Positions 24,813 through 35,057 of a DNA stretch of 64,000 nt are shown here, piece by piece (position 1 is the first letter of the stretch; every line of letters starts with the position of its first letter). Both the position numbers and the translations under genes were made by a program. This stretch comes from Adiantum capillus-veneris (taxonomy: Eukaryota; Streptophyta; Polypodiopsida; Polypodiales; Pteridaceae). The notes beneath the pieces were generated by a model. That model ran no database searches. It saw only the letters and a program-made list of their open reading frames with translations, and was not told the DNA's origin. The stretch spans positions 126,237,018-126,301,017 of the forward strand of contig CM043968.1 of assembly GCA_014529385.2 (NCBI GenBank). Direction: 5' to 3'.

Positions 24813-26360
24813 AATGTACGCTTTTGAAACTCAAAATTACAAGAGGTGAATCAGGCTCCAAACTTAGCATTATCAAATGTAAGAATATTGATATTGCGAC
24901 CAACAACTATGCATTGAATCACATGTGAATGTGACATTTGTCAGATAGAGAATCACAATATCAAGCAATGTCAATATAATTTGTAGAATATGACCAATTG
25001 GAAAACTCGGCAAAATAAGAAACCAAGTCAAGCAGCCAATGTGAAACAAGTTTTGCAATAAGGAAAACAATAGGAGACCTAGCAAAACTATGCAAGCCCT
25101 TCAAATCAAGGACATTAATTTAGCGAACAAGGGGGCTATGGTTGGGGAACAAGCCGATCAAATTTTTACCCACCAAGGAAAAGGCATTGCTCATTCTGTT
25201 TGGATGATGATCATTGGTGCAGCAAGTGCAAGGAGGCTATGGAATATGACCACAAGAAAGATAAGAAGAAAAAAAGGACCCAGTACAAACATGGTGTCCA
25301 AAGATCTACTAATAGCAGAGAAAGAAACAACATAAGAATCCAACTCTATTGATTCACAAGTCCAATTGATTACCCACTCAAGAAAGGAAGTTCATCCAAG
25401 TAAGAAGACAATTTTGAAAGTCGATATTGAAGAGCAGAAAACTATCTTACAGAATGTGATGAATTGGTTAGAGAAAGAACCCGTATTGTTACCTCAAGTT
25501 TTTTCGAAGGGAGATTCGCAAGAAATATTGGCCAGACAAACAGAATCACAACTAAACCAATTGCTGATAGAAAATTGAATGCAACCACGGTAGAATAGAT
25601 GAGATGTTGGAGTAAACTGCAATCTTCTAGTTGAACCACTAGTTAATAGAGACCTTGAGAAGAACTAGGTAAAGAGAATTGCTCAGTCCGATATTTGGGA
25701 CACTATGATGTAACTGCCCATCTAGATCAAGATGGGAGATATGATTTAATTAGTCCCTTTTTTCAAGGAATATAAATTTTAGAAGCAGATGAATAAGTTC
25801 TCATGAGGAAAGGAGGATGCAATCCAGGAAGTCAACTTGGGCACACCAGGCAAATCCAAAACTATTAAGATTTTATGCAGATTTGGATGAATCTTTCCAA
25901 ATTGACTTGATCAAGCTATTGATGGAGCTCATGGATGTGTTTGAATGGTATTATTTAGATATGAAGGGCCTTGATCTCAAATTTTACCAGCATCGCATCA
26001 ATTTAAAGTAGAATGCAGTTCCCACCAAGCAGGCTAGGTATTTCATAAATCCAAATTATGCCAAGCAGGTTAAAGAGGAACTGCATAGGTTATTGAAGGT
26101 TGGATTCATTATCCCAATCAATAATACAGAATGTATCTCACCAATTATGATGGTTCTAAAGAAGTACAAGAAGTTACGGATATATATTGACTATCAAAAG
26201 TTGAATGTGGCTACATTAGCAGATCCTTTTCTACTCTCATTTTTGGATTCTACTTTGGATGAAGTGGAAAGTTAGTAGATGTACTCTTTTATGAACGGTT
26301 TCAATGGGTACAATTAGGTCAAGGAATAAGTGTTTGTGTCATCAATATCCCTGTTGTCTT
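24813..26360 (+). pseudogene. Degenerate gypsy remnant G (gag zinc knuckle, RT N-terminus)
   Basis: A zinc knuckle CSFCLDDDHWCSKC (CX2CX4HX4C) is read near 25190-25230, followed by a lysine-rich stretch. From 25817 to 26275 the frames give an RT start: a VFEWYYLDMKGLDLKFYQHRI segment equivalent to the VFAWSYKDL block of C, then LRIYIDYQKLNVATLADPF. An MYSFMNGFNGYN block near 26280-26315 matches the RT domain of Athila-like elements. Stops interrupt it repeatedly. The YxDD block and everything downstream are absent. This is an old insertion, opposite in orientation to its neighbours on the left. Confidence 0.75.
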
Positions 26361-26608
26361 TGGACTCACTTTTTGCTGACTGTTTCTTAGATTTCTTTAG
26401 CCAGGGAACACTTAAAGATCTCTCTGCCACCTAGGTTGCCAACATAGCCCATTCCAATGATAGCATTTCAAGATCAATTGTGGCTAGTGCAGTTTGGATA
26501 CTCTTCTACAAAACCCAAATACAATACAAATTCAGTACCTTGTCCACTCAATGTGATGTTCCCACTCACTGGAGTAACATGAAAAACTTAGTTGTGTACG
26601 TTTCCACA

Positions 26609-27440
26609 TCATACCTTCTTTGCTTGCACAACTGCAAGTACTCTAGCGTTTGTAGAGTCATTTCTTCCATACAAAATCTCTTTGAGAATGCCGCAACAAT
26701 ATCCAATTGATTTGAAATAATCAACCGGATATTTTGCAAGCCATTTTGAAGATTTTTCGCTCAAATTAGTTTCATATAGTTCTTCCTTATGCACCACATC
26801 ATCACTATCGTCCAATAGTGCATGCCACTAAACATGTGAATCTGGATCTTCATTTGATTTTTTGGTAAATTTGATGTTCTTAAAACCATGATTCTTATCG
26901 CCAGGTCTAGCCATGCCAAGAACTCCAAAAACGTCCGGTCCAATCAAAGTAGGGAACCACTGCAATCCAAGGTGGGACTCTTGTAGCCGTATTTAGTTAT
27001 TTGTTGGTGCAGTGGGATCCAAAATGGAGGTGCCACCCCCGCTAGGATTGTGACTTGCAATGAAAGCTGGTATTTTGCTTCCTCCAAGGCTCAACCCCAT
27101 AAGCATCAACAATAGTGATTCAAGAAGACCAACACCATCGGATTCTCAAGATTGATTTGTAGAAGGGCGTGGTTTACAAAAACTTCATATTGACGTTGTT
27201 TGTTTCCAAACCGACCCAATTTGGCTGGGGTGACTTGGACAAATGTATCTGTGAATTCAATTGTATTCACCTCCAATTCTCTTTCTCCATGGATCTTCCA
27301 ATTTTGCCAAAGTGGCATTGTGGGGATTGTTGTAGCTAGCATCGTTTCCTTAGTGAAAGAAGAATGGGAGAAGGCGGGCCATGAGACCTTGTTTGTTGAT
27401 ACATGAAATTTGTCGTGCCTCAGTGCTCACTGCCATGAAC
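26609..27440 (-). pseudogene. Possible gag-derived fragment H
   Basis: Short open pieces at 27342-27106 (containing EVNTIEFTDTFVQVTPAKLGRF) and 26815-26609 (KWLAKYPVDYFKSI). About 240 bp of it (27200-27440) is similar, in inverted orientation, to 46320-46570 on the far side of the CACTA element. The composition suggests retrotransposon gag, but I recognise no domain, so the call is weak. Confidence 0.35.
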
Positions 27441-27599
27441 CCTGACCCCATAGCTATTGTCGGTTTGTATTAATTGTGGTTGCCAATGTTATCTATGTAT
27501 AACAATAAATACATACATCATTTAAGACCACACCGTTGCACATAAATAAGGTACAAGAGACCAAATCGAATTAAAACAACACTAGTATCACCATTCTCA

Positions 27600-27900
27600 T
27601 CTGAATACATCATCATCATTAGATACAATTACATAGAACGCATAGTGCACCTTGGCTTTATAGATCCATATAGACATAATGGTACAGAAGGATCACACCA
27701 TTTCCAATCAAAGCTCATGTCGATTCATATTGAGATTAAGGTTTTTGGAAATCTAACTTTTGGTCGTCGGCATCATTCTCATCAAAATACATCATTCATA
27801 GATCCGCATAGACATAACGGTACAAAAGGGTCGCACGGTTTTCAATCAATGCTCATGTCGATTCTTTCATACATTGGTTAAGGTTTTTGATGGCCTAACA
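27600..27900. repeat. Two-copy tandem repeat, period about 137 bp
   Basis: The segment starting TAGATCCATATAGACATAA at 27661 recurs in diverged form at 27798 with its flanks (CATTCTCATC..., CTCATGTCGATTC..., TTAAGGTTTTTGGA). Confidence 0.75.
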
Positions 27901-28663
27901 TTTGGCATGCACGGAGGACTTGCTCTCGCATACAAAGAAACTACTCCCCATCAAAAGAATAAGGATGAGAAGGGAAAGGGGGAGGCGGGTTAGGTTGACA
28001 TATGGCCACAAATCAGCAAAGGGCTGATAAGGGCTTTATATTTCAAAACTCTACTCTTCTGCTATGCCACTTTTTACCGTAGCTGCTCCTCCTCATCCTT
28101 GCTTAACATCAATTGAATTTTTAGGGTTTCTATGTCCACTTCCATCATTCAAAGTTCCATATTTTCATATTCTGCAATTGGTTAGTATTCTCTGCATTAG
28201 ATACAAGGTTTGTTAAAAAAAATCTCTTAATCATGAACCTTTTGCTTACCCCCCAGTCACCAATGTGATAAATGACCCACCCAATTGACCCTCCAGTGGT
28301 GCAGGCAGCGTTGACACTCCAAAAAGGCGCTTGAGAGTTGATTGTCATTTTTGGATTTTCCCCTCCTAATGCATTTGGATGTGCTCCTTCAATAGGACAC
28401 CACTACATCCAAACCATCCTTGGTTAAGGGGAGCAATTTAGTGCTAGCCTTTTGGTAAGCTACTTTGAGGAATTAGTCCACCCAATGCCTTGCCAAGTTC
28501 TCTAAAACACTCTAGGAAAACTTTTCTTTCCTTTCTTTCCTGTCATAGCCTCTTCCGTAGCTTCACGGATCTGTCACCAAGCCTACTCCTCATGCTATTT
28601 TGAATAAAAGGCACAAGACTCTACTTTGTACAAACACTTTTTCATCCCCTCTAGTCTCTCCAT
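27901..28663. other. Unassigned sequence left of the CACTA element
   Basis: No recognisable gene. Short open frames on either strand lack known motifs. The last three bases (CAT) are the CACTA target duplication. Confidence 0.5.
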
Positions 28664-28915
28664 CACTACAAGAGGTTGTGCGCACTTTGTGACGCTGTTA
28701 GCGACAGAAATACATTGGGTTTTTATACTAAGACCGTCACTAACAGCGTCTATATGGGAACGTTGCTATGGACATTGCTATAATGGTCGCTATATGCGTT
28801 TCTATAGTCGTTGCTATATAGCGACGATCATAGCGAAGTTTACAGGCCACCTATAGTGACGTTTATAGCGACGCTACATAGCCTTATATAGCGGCGGTCA
28901 TAGCGACACCCGAGA
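28664..28915. repeat. CACTA left terminus: TIR and subterminal repeats
   Basis: CACTACAAGAGGT, then about ten variants of TAGCGAC / ATAGCGACG in both orientations. Subterminal repeats of this kind are transposase-binding sites in En/Spm. Confidence 0.88.
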
Positions 28916-29355
28916 AGAAAAAAAATTGGTGGTAGGACATTCAATGCCTTGCCATCCATCAACCGTATTGAATGTTTCAATAATTGAGTAAACCTAAATG
29001 AATCCAAGATAAGCCCAGATTCACCTTTGAAAGAAAGTGCAAGCTTAGATATAGCCCAAAGTAGTCACCCACAAGACAATATAACCATTAACTCCATCAT
29101 CCATAGTATTGTTTGCAGAATAAAGATACAAAACTGACAAAAGTAAATTGATGAAAGTAAGCCAATGACAATTGTACACATCATAGGAAAAATCACTTGA
29201 TTGTTAAACTTTGTAAATGTAATAGTTACAACACCATTGTCATTATTGAAAAAATATACATGGTTTTCAAAAAGAAGTATAAACGTCATCTCATGATACA
29301 TATGCTATCACAAAAGGAAACTAATGTTATCTAGCTACGGCTAGATTGACATTGT
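28916..29355. other. CACTA internal non-coding stretch
   Basis: AT-rich sequence between the subterminal repeats and the coding remnants; nothing recognised. Confidence 0.5.
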
Positions 29356-30392
29356 CTAATCATACGTCTCATCGCGTCCAAGCGGTGTATCTGTCGGATT
29401 CTGCAAAAAAAAAAAATAAGACAGCTTTCTGTAAGTATAAACATATAATTTATAAAACAATACAACAAATAGAAATGAGTAAACCCTAATACTAACCATG
29501 CCACCGCGAGAACTCAGAATGTCCATCAGGGCATTTAAGCCCTGATTGCCTGCGTACTCGCGCTCGTATGGTGTGGGGTCACGTCCTTTCTCATCGATCA
29601 CTGTCAAAACATACAAAGAATTCATTATGTTAGAATTTAAAAACCCCTAAACCCTAAAATATCAAAACTAAAGAGCAATGCAAAAACACTTACAAAATCG
29701 GCCTCAAATGATGTCCACCGTCGCTCCCCAAGTGGTGCGAGCTCGTGGTGCGAGCTCCCTGCCTCTACTCGCACTCTGGATGCCTCCTTTTGTTGCTTCC
29801 ACTTGTAGGGATTCTTGCGCGCTTCTTTCTTTGCATTCTTCCAATCTTCTTTAGCTAGCCAATCTGGTCTGTTCCACCCATGCTTAATTGCTTTTTGCAC
29901 TTTGGAACGCTTGTGCTTGCAGTATTCGCGCATTCAAACCTTCATCATGTCTTCATTGAAGCGATCATCCCATGTTGAAACGAGAAACTCGTCATGCAGC
30001 ATGCTGATGACTCTATCTTTTAAATCACTTGGTACTTCACTCCAGGTGTTTAGTATGTAGTGTCTAAACACCTGAGAGCAAAGATCGTGCATGCATGAGA
30101 TCACCTTCTTGCCTTCATCATCTAAGATGATGCCGCCGCTAAACTCGACAGAGTAAGGCAAGCCCTCTCGCCGGTGACGCGTGAACCTGGGTGTCTCAGC
30201 AGGGGTCTCTAGCGGTGTATCGACGGGGGTACGGACGTCAAGTGTCTCCACAGGAGTCTGGGCTCCGAAGCGAGGAGTGTCGACTAGAGTGACTCCTGGA
30301 GGAGTAGCTAGTGGTGTGTAGCCGCTAACGACCGTCAGCCGCGCAAAACCTAGTGTAGATGGCGATACCGTGGCTAGTGTGGGGGCGGGCAA
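29356..30392 (-). pseudogene. CACTA second-gene-like remnant
   Basis: Frames at 30392-29934, 29933-29637 and 29625-29356 form a chain on the minus strand. The first has a proline/threonine-rich start followed by a basic segment with CMHDLCSQVFRHYILNTW. The second is Lys/Trp-rich (HGWNRPDWLAKEDWKNAKKEA). The third has DEKGRDPTPYEREYAG. The layout resembles the plant transposase (Ptta/En/Spm) protein that often follows TNP2 in CACTA elements. Introns may explain the gaps. Assignment is by context and general character. Confidence 0.6.
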
Positions 30393-30499
30393 ACAAGGGG
30401 AGGGTAAAGAGCCTCGTCAAACATGCTTGTTTGAAGCCCTGCATGTATACACATGATAATAGATAAGCTTGAGAAAAACCAAGATTTACAGTGTTTGAG

Positions 30500-31847
30500 T
30501 TTAAGTGTAAATCACCTGAGCATTCTGTTAGTCCGGGGTAGTCATGCATGGTCCACATTAGAATGCCTCTAATCAAAGCATTCTGCCAACTTGTGTGTCG
30601 GCTCATATCCACCACTTCTATGCCAATCCACATTTGTAGCTCTTCCAACCATATTCTTCACTTTATACCGCCCCAGCACAATCAAGCTTAGCCATAGATG
30701 CCCCTTCTTCGTAGTCAACCACGGGGAAATATTGTAGTTGACGATGACAACGGGCCATACACTGTAAGATGTTGATCTTTGACCAAATGGATTTACGCTA
30801 TCCATAGCCAGGCCTAGGTGCAAATTTTGAGCTTCCCTGGAAAAATCCGTCCATGTTTCATCTATATGTTTCCAAGTTGTGCAATCTGCGGGAATCCGTA
30901 TCACACCATCCAAAGATTTATTCTCCTCATGACATGATGCTAGGATGGCCATGGACTTACATTCGAAGAAATGCTTGATGCGAGGAAGCAGAAGAAAATG
31001 TCGCAAAACCTTTTGTGGAATTTTTGTTTCGTGGAGATCTACTCGATATCTCTCGGAATCACATTTCGAACACTTCTCCATGTCTATGTATTCCCCTCTG
31101 AAAAGTTAGGACAAGCGTGGATCGAATTGTAATCCATCCCCAAGTTTCTCAAGATCTTTCTTGCTTCCTCTCTGGAATCTGGCATCACATTATCAACTGG
31201 CAGTATGTGCTCTTTGAGAAATCTACACAACGAAAAAAATACGATACAATTGTGTAAAAATCTATTAGATCATCTAGAGTTTTTTATTAAAGTAAACACA
31301 TTATAATAGATCACATGAAAAGCGTTGTGACGCTAGTGTCACTCCATCCAAACTTTGTCTGCATGTTGAGAAGAACAAGGAGCGCCTTCAATCTAGACAC
31401 ACATGCTCCATCATACAATGGTGTATCGGCTTCACTTTTCATATTATCATAGATAAGCCTTTCTGAATCCATGATCATCTCGACCATTTCATCGACCTCG
31501 GGCTCAAACATTGCCTCGTTGGGAATGTGGTCTACATGATCATCCCCCGAGCTGTCAAAGGCTACATCTTGTGGCTTCACATATGCTGCTTGACCAAAGC
31601 ACCTGCGAACACGTCTATTGGATTGCAAGATTGCTGCCAGTTGGCCAGCGTCAGAGTCCGATGAGTTATAATTGGCAACAACTCGATCTATATTAGATGG
31701 ATCAAACTCACCAAATTTGCAAACGTGCTGCAAAGAAACACGTCTTCTTCGTTGCACAGCATGCTTGCATTCATTACAAGGACATAAGATCCTCATTGAG
31801 AGATAGGTGTTTTGGTTGGACGGCCCTACATCCTTGTCACTACTCAT
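30500..31847 (-). pseudogene. CACTA TNP2-like transposase, truncated
   Basis: 31847-31311 opens with a CPCNECKH motif typical of the transposase-associated N-terminal domain of CACTA proteins. 31081-30569 holds the TNP2 hallmark blocks: IPADCTTWKHIDETWTDFS, LGLAMDSVNPFG and YSVWPVVIVNYNISPWL. The region between them includes an interrupted stretch. Full TNP2 proteins are much longer; the part after these blocks, including most of the catalytic core, is missing, and the second-gene-like remnant follows within about 200 bp. The element is therefore non-autonomous by internal deletion. Confidence 0.82.
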
Positions 31848-31908
31848 AATCAGGGTAAAAACCTTATAACCTGGACAACAAATTTAATCTTCTATTGGCA
31901 TTCTTCAT

Positions 31909-31912
<4 letters not shown>

Positions 31913-31975
<63 letters not shown>
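31913..31975. repeat. (CT)n microsatellite
   Basis: About 63 bp of CT repeats upstream of the TNP2-like remnant. Confidence 0.95.
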
Positions 31976-31978
<3 letters not shown>

Positions 31979-32560
31979 TTCACATTGTAAACTACCTCAC
32001 ATTCTCTAGTCATGTCCAATCCCCGCACACCTCGGTCTAGAGGTGCACGGAGATCAGAACCACCGGGTTATAATCTCGTCTTTATTGGTCAATGCCTATA
32101 TTTGTGGGTACAAGAAATCTACACACCCGCGTCTACATGATAGTGCAGGTAGTGGACAAAACCCCTTTGCCTCTTCTCTAGCTAGCTATAGCATTTCACA
32201 GCATCTTTACATCTTTTCATAGTAGATCTTTGTTCGAGGGATTACTTAGCACATTACATGTTGGCCTCCAATCTGAGTATCATGCCGCTGAAAGCTTTCC
32301 AGCTTAAGGTTGCATCCGTAGAGAGGAAGAGAGGGATCACCGTTCGTCTAACTCTAATTTTTTTATCGTAATCTCGAAGGTAGACACTAATATAAAAACT
32401 CAATCCTCCTCTAATCTTAAATCTAACCTAATTGAACATGTGGTGATTCGCTCCATTGAAGGGTAAAAGACATACCAATGGGGCTACTAGCTGCGTAGAT
32501 GTGAATGGGCCTCACTTCATAACATGATTTTAAATTTCAAATTTGTTGTTTGCTCTCGCA

Positions 32561-32561
<1 letters not shown>

Positions 32562-32623
<62 letters not shown>
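32562..32623. repeat. (CT)n microsatellite
   Basis: About 60 bp of CT repeats within the CACTA element. Confidence 0.95.
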
Positions 32624-32624
<1 letters not shown>

Positions 32625-32669
32625 ACAACAACAATCAAACATGCAGGTAGAATTGTTGGTCCGCATGGT

Positions 32670-32900
32670 CCATCGAACATAAATCTAGATGTAATTTAAT
32701 CTTAAACTCAAAATAAACCTAAATTTAATCTAATCTAACGTAAATAAACCAAAATTTAATCTAGCATAAATCTAACTCAAAATAAACCTAAATCTAATCT
32801 AATCTAACGTAAATCTAAATCTAACATAATCTTAAACTCAACATAAACATAAATCTAAATGTAATCTAACCTAATCTAATTTAAATTTTAACATAATCTC
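32670..32900. repeat. AT-rich minisatellite of TAAATCTAA-type units
   Basis: Irregular tandem copies of TAAATCTAA, CTAATCTAA and CTCAAAATAAACC. Not a telomere repeat. Confidence 0.75.
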
Positions 32901-33003
32901 TTTCTCTCTTTGTTTTCTCCCCTTACCTCTCTCTTTCGTCTTCTCCCCCCCTCTCTCTCTCTCTCTCTTTGGTTTTTTATTCTCTCTCTCTTTCTCTTTG
33001 TTC

Positions 33004-33480
33004 AGCAGGTCTTGAGTTCAGGTCCTCGTCGGCTAGATCTTTAAGGTCTCTTGGGATAGTTTCCTACTACGTTAAAACTTTCTTCTTCTCGAACGTGTGT
33101 GTGTGGGTGTGTGTGTGTGCCAATAAAAAGAGGAAAATGGTATTACCTTTCTATCACCCAAGTGTGATAGATTGGTTATGCCATTTCCCTCTTGAATAAC
33201 ACGTCTTGAGTTCAACTCCTCATCAGCTAGATATTTAAGGTCTCTTGGGATAGTTTCCTACGACGTTAAAACTCTCTTCTTCTCGGGTGTGTGTGTGTGG
33301 GTGTGTGTGTGCGCCAATAAAAAGAGGAAAATGGTATAACCTTTCTATCACCCAAGTGTGGTGGATTGGTTATGCCATTTCCCTCTTGAATAACAACTCG
33401 TGAGTTTAACTCCTCGTCGGCTAGATCTTTAAGGTCTCTTGGGATAGTTTCCTACGATATTAAAACTCTCTTCTTCTTCT
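33004..33480. repeat. Tandem repeat, period about 194 bp (2.5 copies)
   Basis: Units begin near 33008, 33202 and 33395 with a CTTGAGTTCA-like start, GGCTAGATCTTTAAGGTCTC and GATAGTTTCCTAC. Each of the first two includes a short (GT)n run and an AATAAAAAGAGGAAAATGG segment. The third copy is cut short by a CT tract. Confidence 0.85.
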
Positions 33481-33483
33481 TCT

Positions 33484-33488
<5 letters not shown>

Positions 33489-33536
<48 letters not shown>
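33489..33536. repeat. (CT)n microsatellite beside the D insertion site
   Basis: CT tract followed by TTCCTCTCTCAA and a short (TG)n run in which element D is inserted. Confidence 0.95.
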
Positions 33537-33538
<2 letters not shown>

Positions 33539-33556
33539 TCTCTCAATGTGTGTGTA

Positions 33557-34514
33557 TGAATTCGTTGGGTCAACAACACAACATAACTCAAGTTTCGTAC
33601 CAAAGTCTTATCTTTTGCGAGTTATGAAATGCTGCGGCTTATGGCTATAAACGTCATTTGTAATGAGTAGTTATTCTAGTTTCAGAAGCGGGGGTGCAAT
33701 GGCACTTCCAGATTGTAAATACAAAGCCATTTGACCCTTTCAACCCCATTTTTTGGTTAAACCTAAGGTAGCCTTAGTATATAAGGTACCTAGGTCATTT
33801 TGTAAAAGGGGAACTTTAATCATAATCTAAACTGGAGCGCTGCCGTCTACTGTGTGTGAGAGAGAAAGAGAGTGAGCGTGAGCTTTATCCTCTCGCTACG
33901 CCCAGCTCGCTCAACACATTGGAGATCCAACTGCACCATTGTTGTAGGCTCGAGGAGAGCTACGCGACACCGCCAAGCATTCCACGCGAGATGAAGCGCA
34001 CACGCCGACGCATCTACGAGCTATTTGTGGTCGTAAGTGTATCAAACAATGTCTATTTTCTGCGTGCTAGTAGTCTATAAAATCATGGCGACATAAGCCA
34101 CGCATAGGTACTCATAAATTTTAGTTTCGAGCACTTTCAAAATTTTGCTCTGTCATCCTACGCTTTTTCCGCAGACGGGTTTAGAGTGAGGGTTCTGAGT
34201 GTAGAAGCGTAGGGACAGGTGTATCCTAGTGAGGGGATGGTGTTCCTCAAGTTTCGTACGAATCTAGCATGATTAGGTGAGTTACCTTCCGTATGTGTGT
34301 ATGTGGCTAGGTGGTATAGTTGAGAGCAGTGAGGTTCTTGATTGTGGTTTAGTTGGCCTTCCAGAGTGTTGTATGTGTAGGATGGTCTCAGCCTGACAAG
34401 CTAAATAGATTTCCTCCGTGTGCCTATCGTGTCATCTGTGTCCTCGATTGACATTATGTTGATCTAGGTAGTGTTTGCATGCACTTCATCGGTGTGTGAG
34501 TCGCTTCCGCAACA
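33557..34514 (+). repeat. Element D 5' LTR (958 bp)
   Basis: Matches 44381-45338 over its length. The first dozen bases have changed (TGAATTCGTT here against TGTTGAGCGC in the 3' copy). It ends CGCAACA directly before the PBS. Confidence 0.92.
33778..33784 (+). promoter_or_regulatory. Probable TATA box of D 5' LTR
   Basis: TATATAA, conserved in the 3' LTR (44603-44609), followed about 80 bp on by a GA-rich stretch. Confidence 0.6.
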
Positions 34515-34515
34515 T

Positions 34516-34534
34516 TGGCGCCATTGCCGGGGAC
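34516..34534 (+). other. Element D primer-binding site, tRNA-Asp type
   Basis: TGGCGCCATTGCCGGGGAC, one base after the LTR; one mismatch to the plant tRNA-Asp 3' end complement. Confidence 0.88.
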
Positions 34535-35057
34535 ACAAGGACCTAAGTAGGTTTCCTACTAACACTCATGTGATGGGTGCTTGATTTAGTTTCGGCTAAA
34601 GAAAGCATTTTTCTTAAGTGGATCTGGAAGAGGATATTCCGCGATCAAGTGGATAGCCAGGAAGCGTGTGTCTTGCCGAGGGTCTGCGACTAGATAGGTT
34701 TAGTTAGGATCTGTGGATTAGAGTAGTTGTTGGTGGTCGAGTGATTTGTGAGGTGATAAAAGCGTTTACTAGTCCGTGTGTGGCAGTGAAGCGTTTTTCT
34801 ACTCATAGATGCAAAACCCCATATGATTTGTAGGAGTAGCTTTAGGTAAGTGATCCAATTCTGATCTAGAGCTATTCAGCACTGAATTATTTTCTAAAGT
34901 GCTTGATTGCATTTGAAATCACGAAAAAGTGTGCTTTTGAGGGTAAAAATGCATTAAACAAGCTTTTGTGGATATTTTTGTATGACTGACTGATGTTGTG
35001 CATATAAAAGAGCATTTGCAAGGGTTCTGTGAAGAAAACCTGCAATTCTATAAACAT
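34535..35057 (+). other. Element D leader before the array
   Basis: About 520 bp, the same length as the family-A leader. No gene seen. Confidence 0.65.

Noticed and set aside
26480-26710. RNase H continuation of remnant G
   Set aside because: Translation shows no RNase H motifs; the RT similarity ends near 26360.
32670-32900. Interstitial telomere repeat
   Set aside because: Units are TAAATCTAA-like, not TTTAGGG or its complement.
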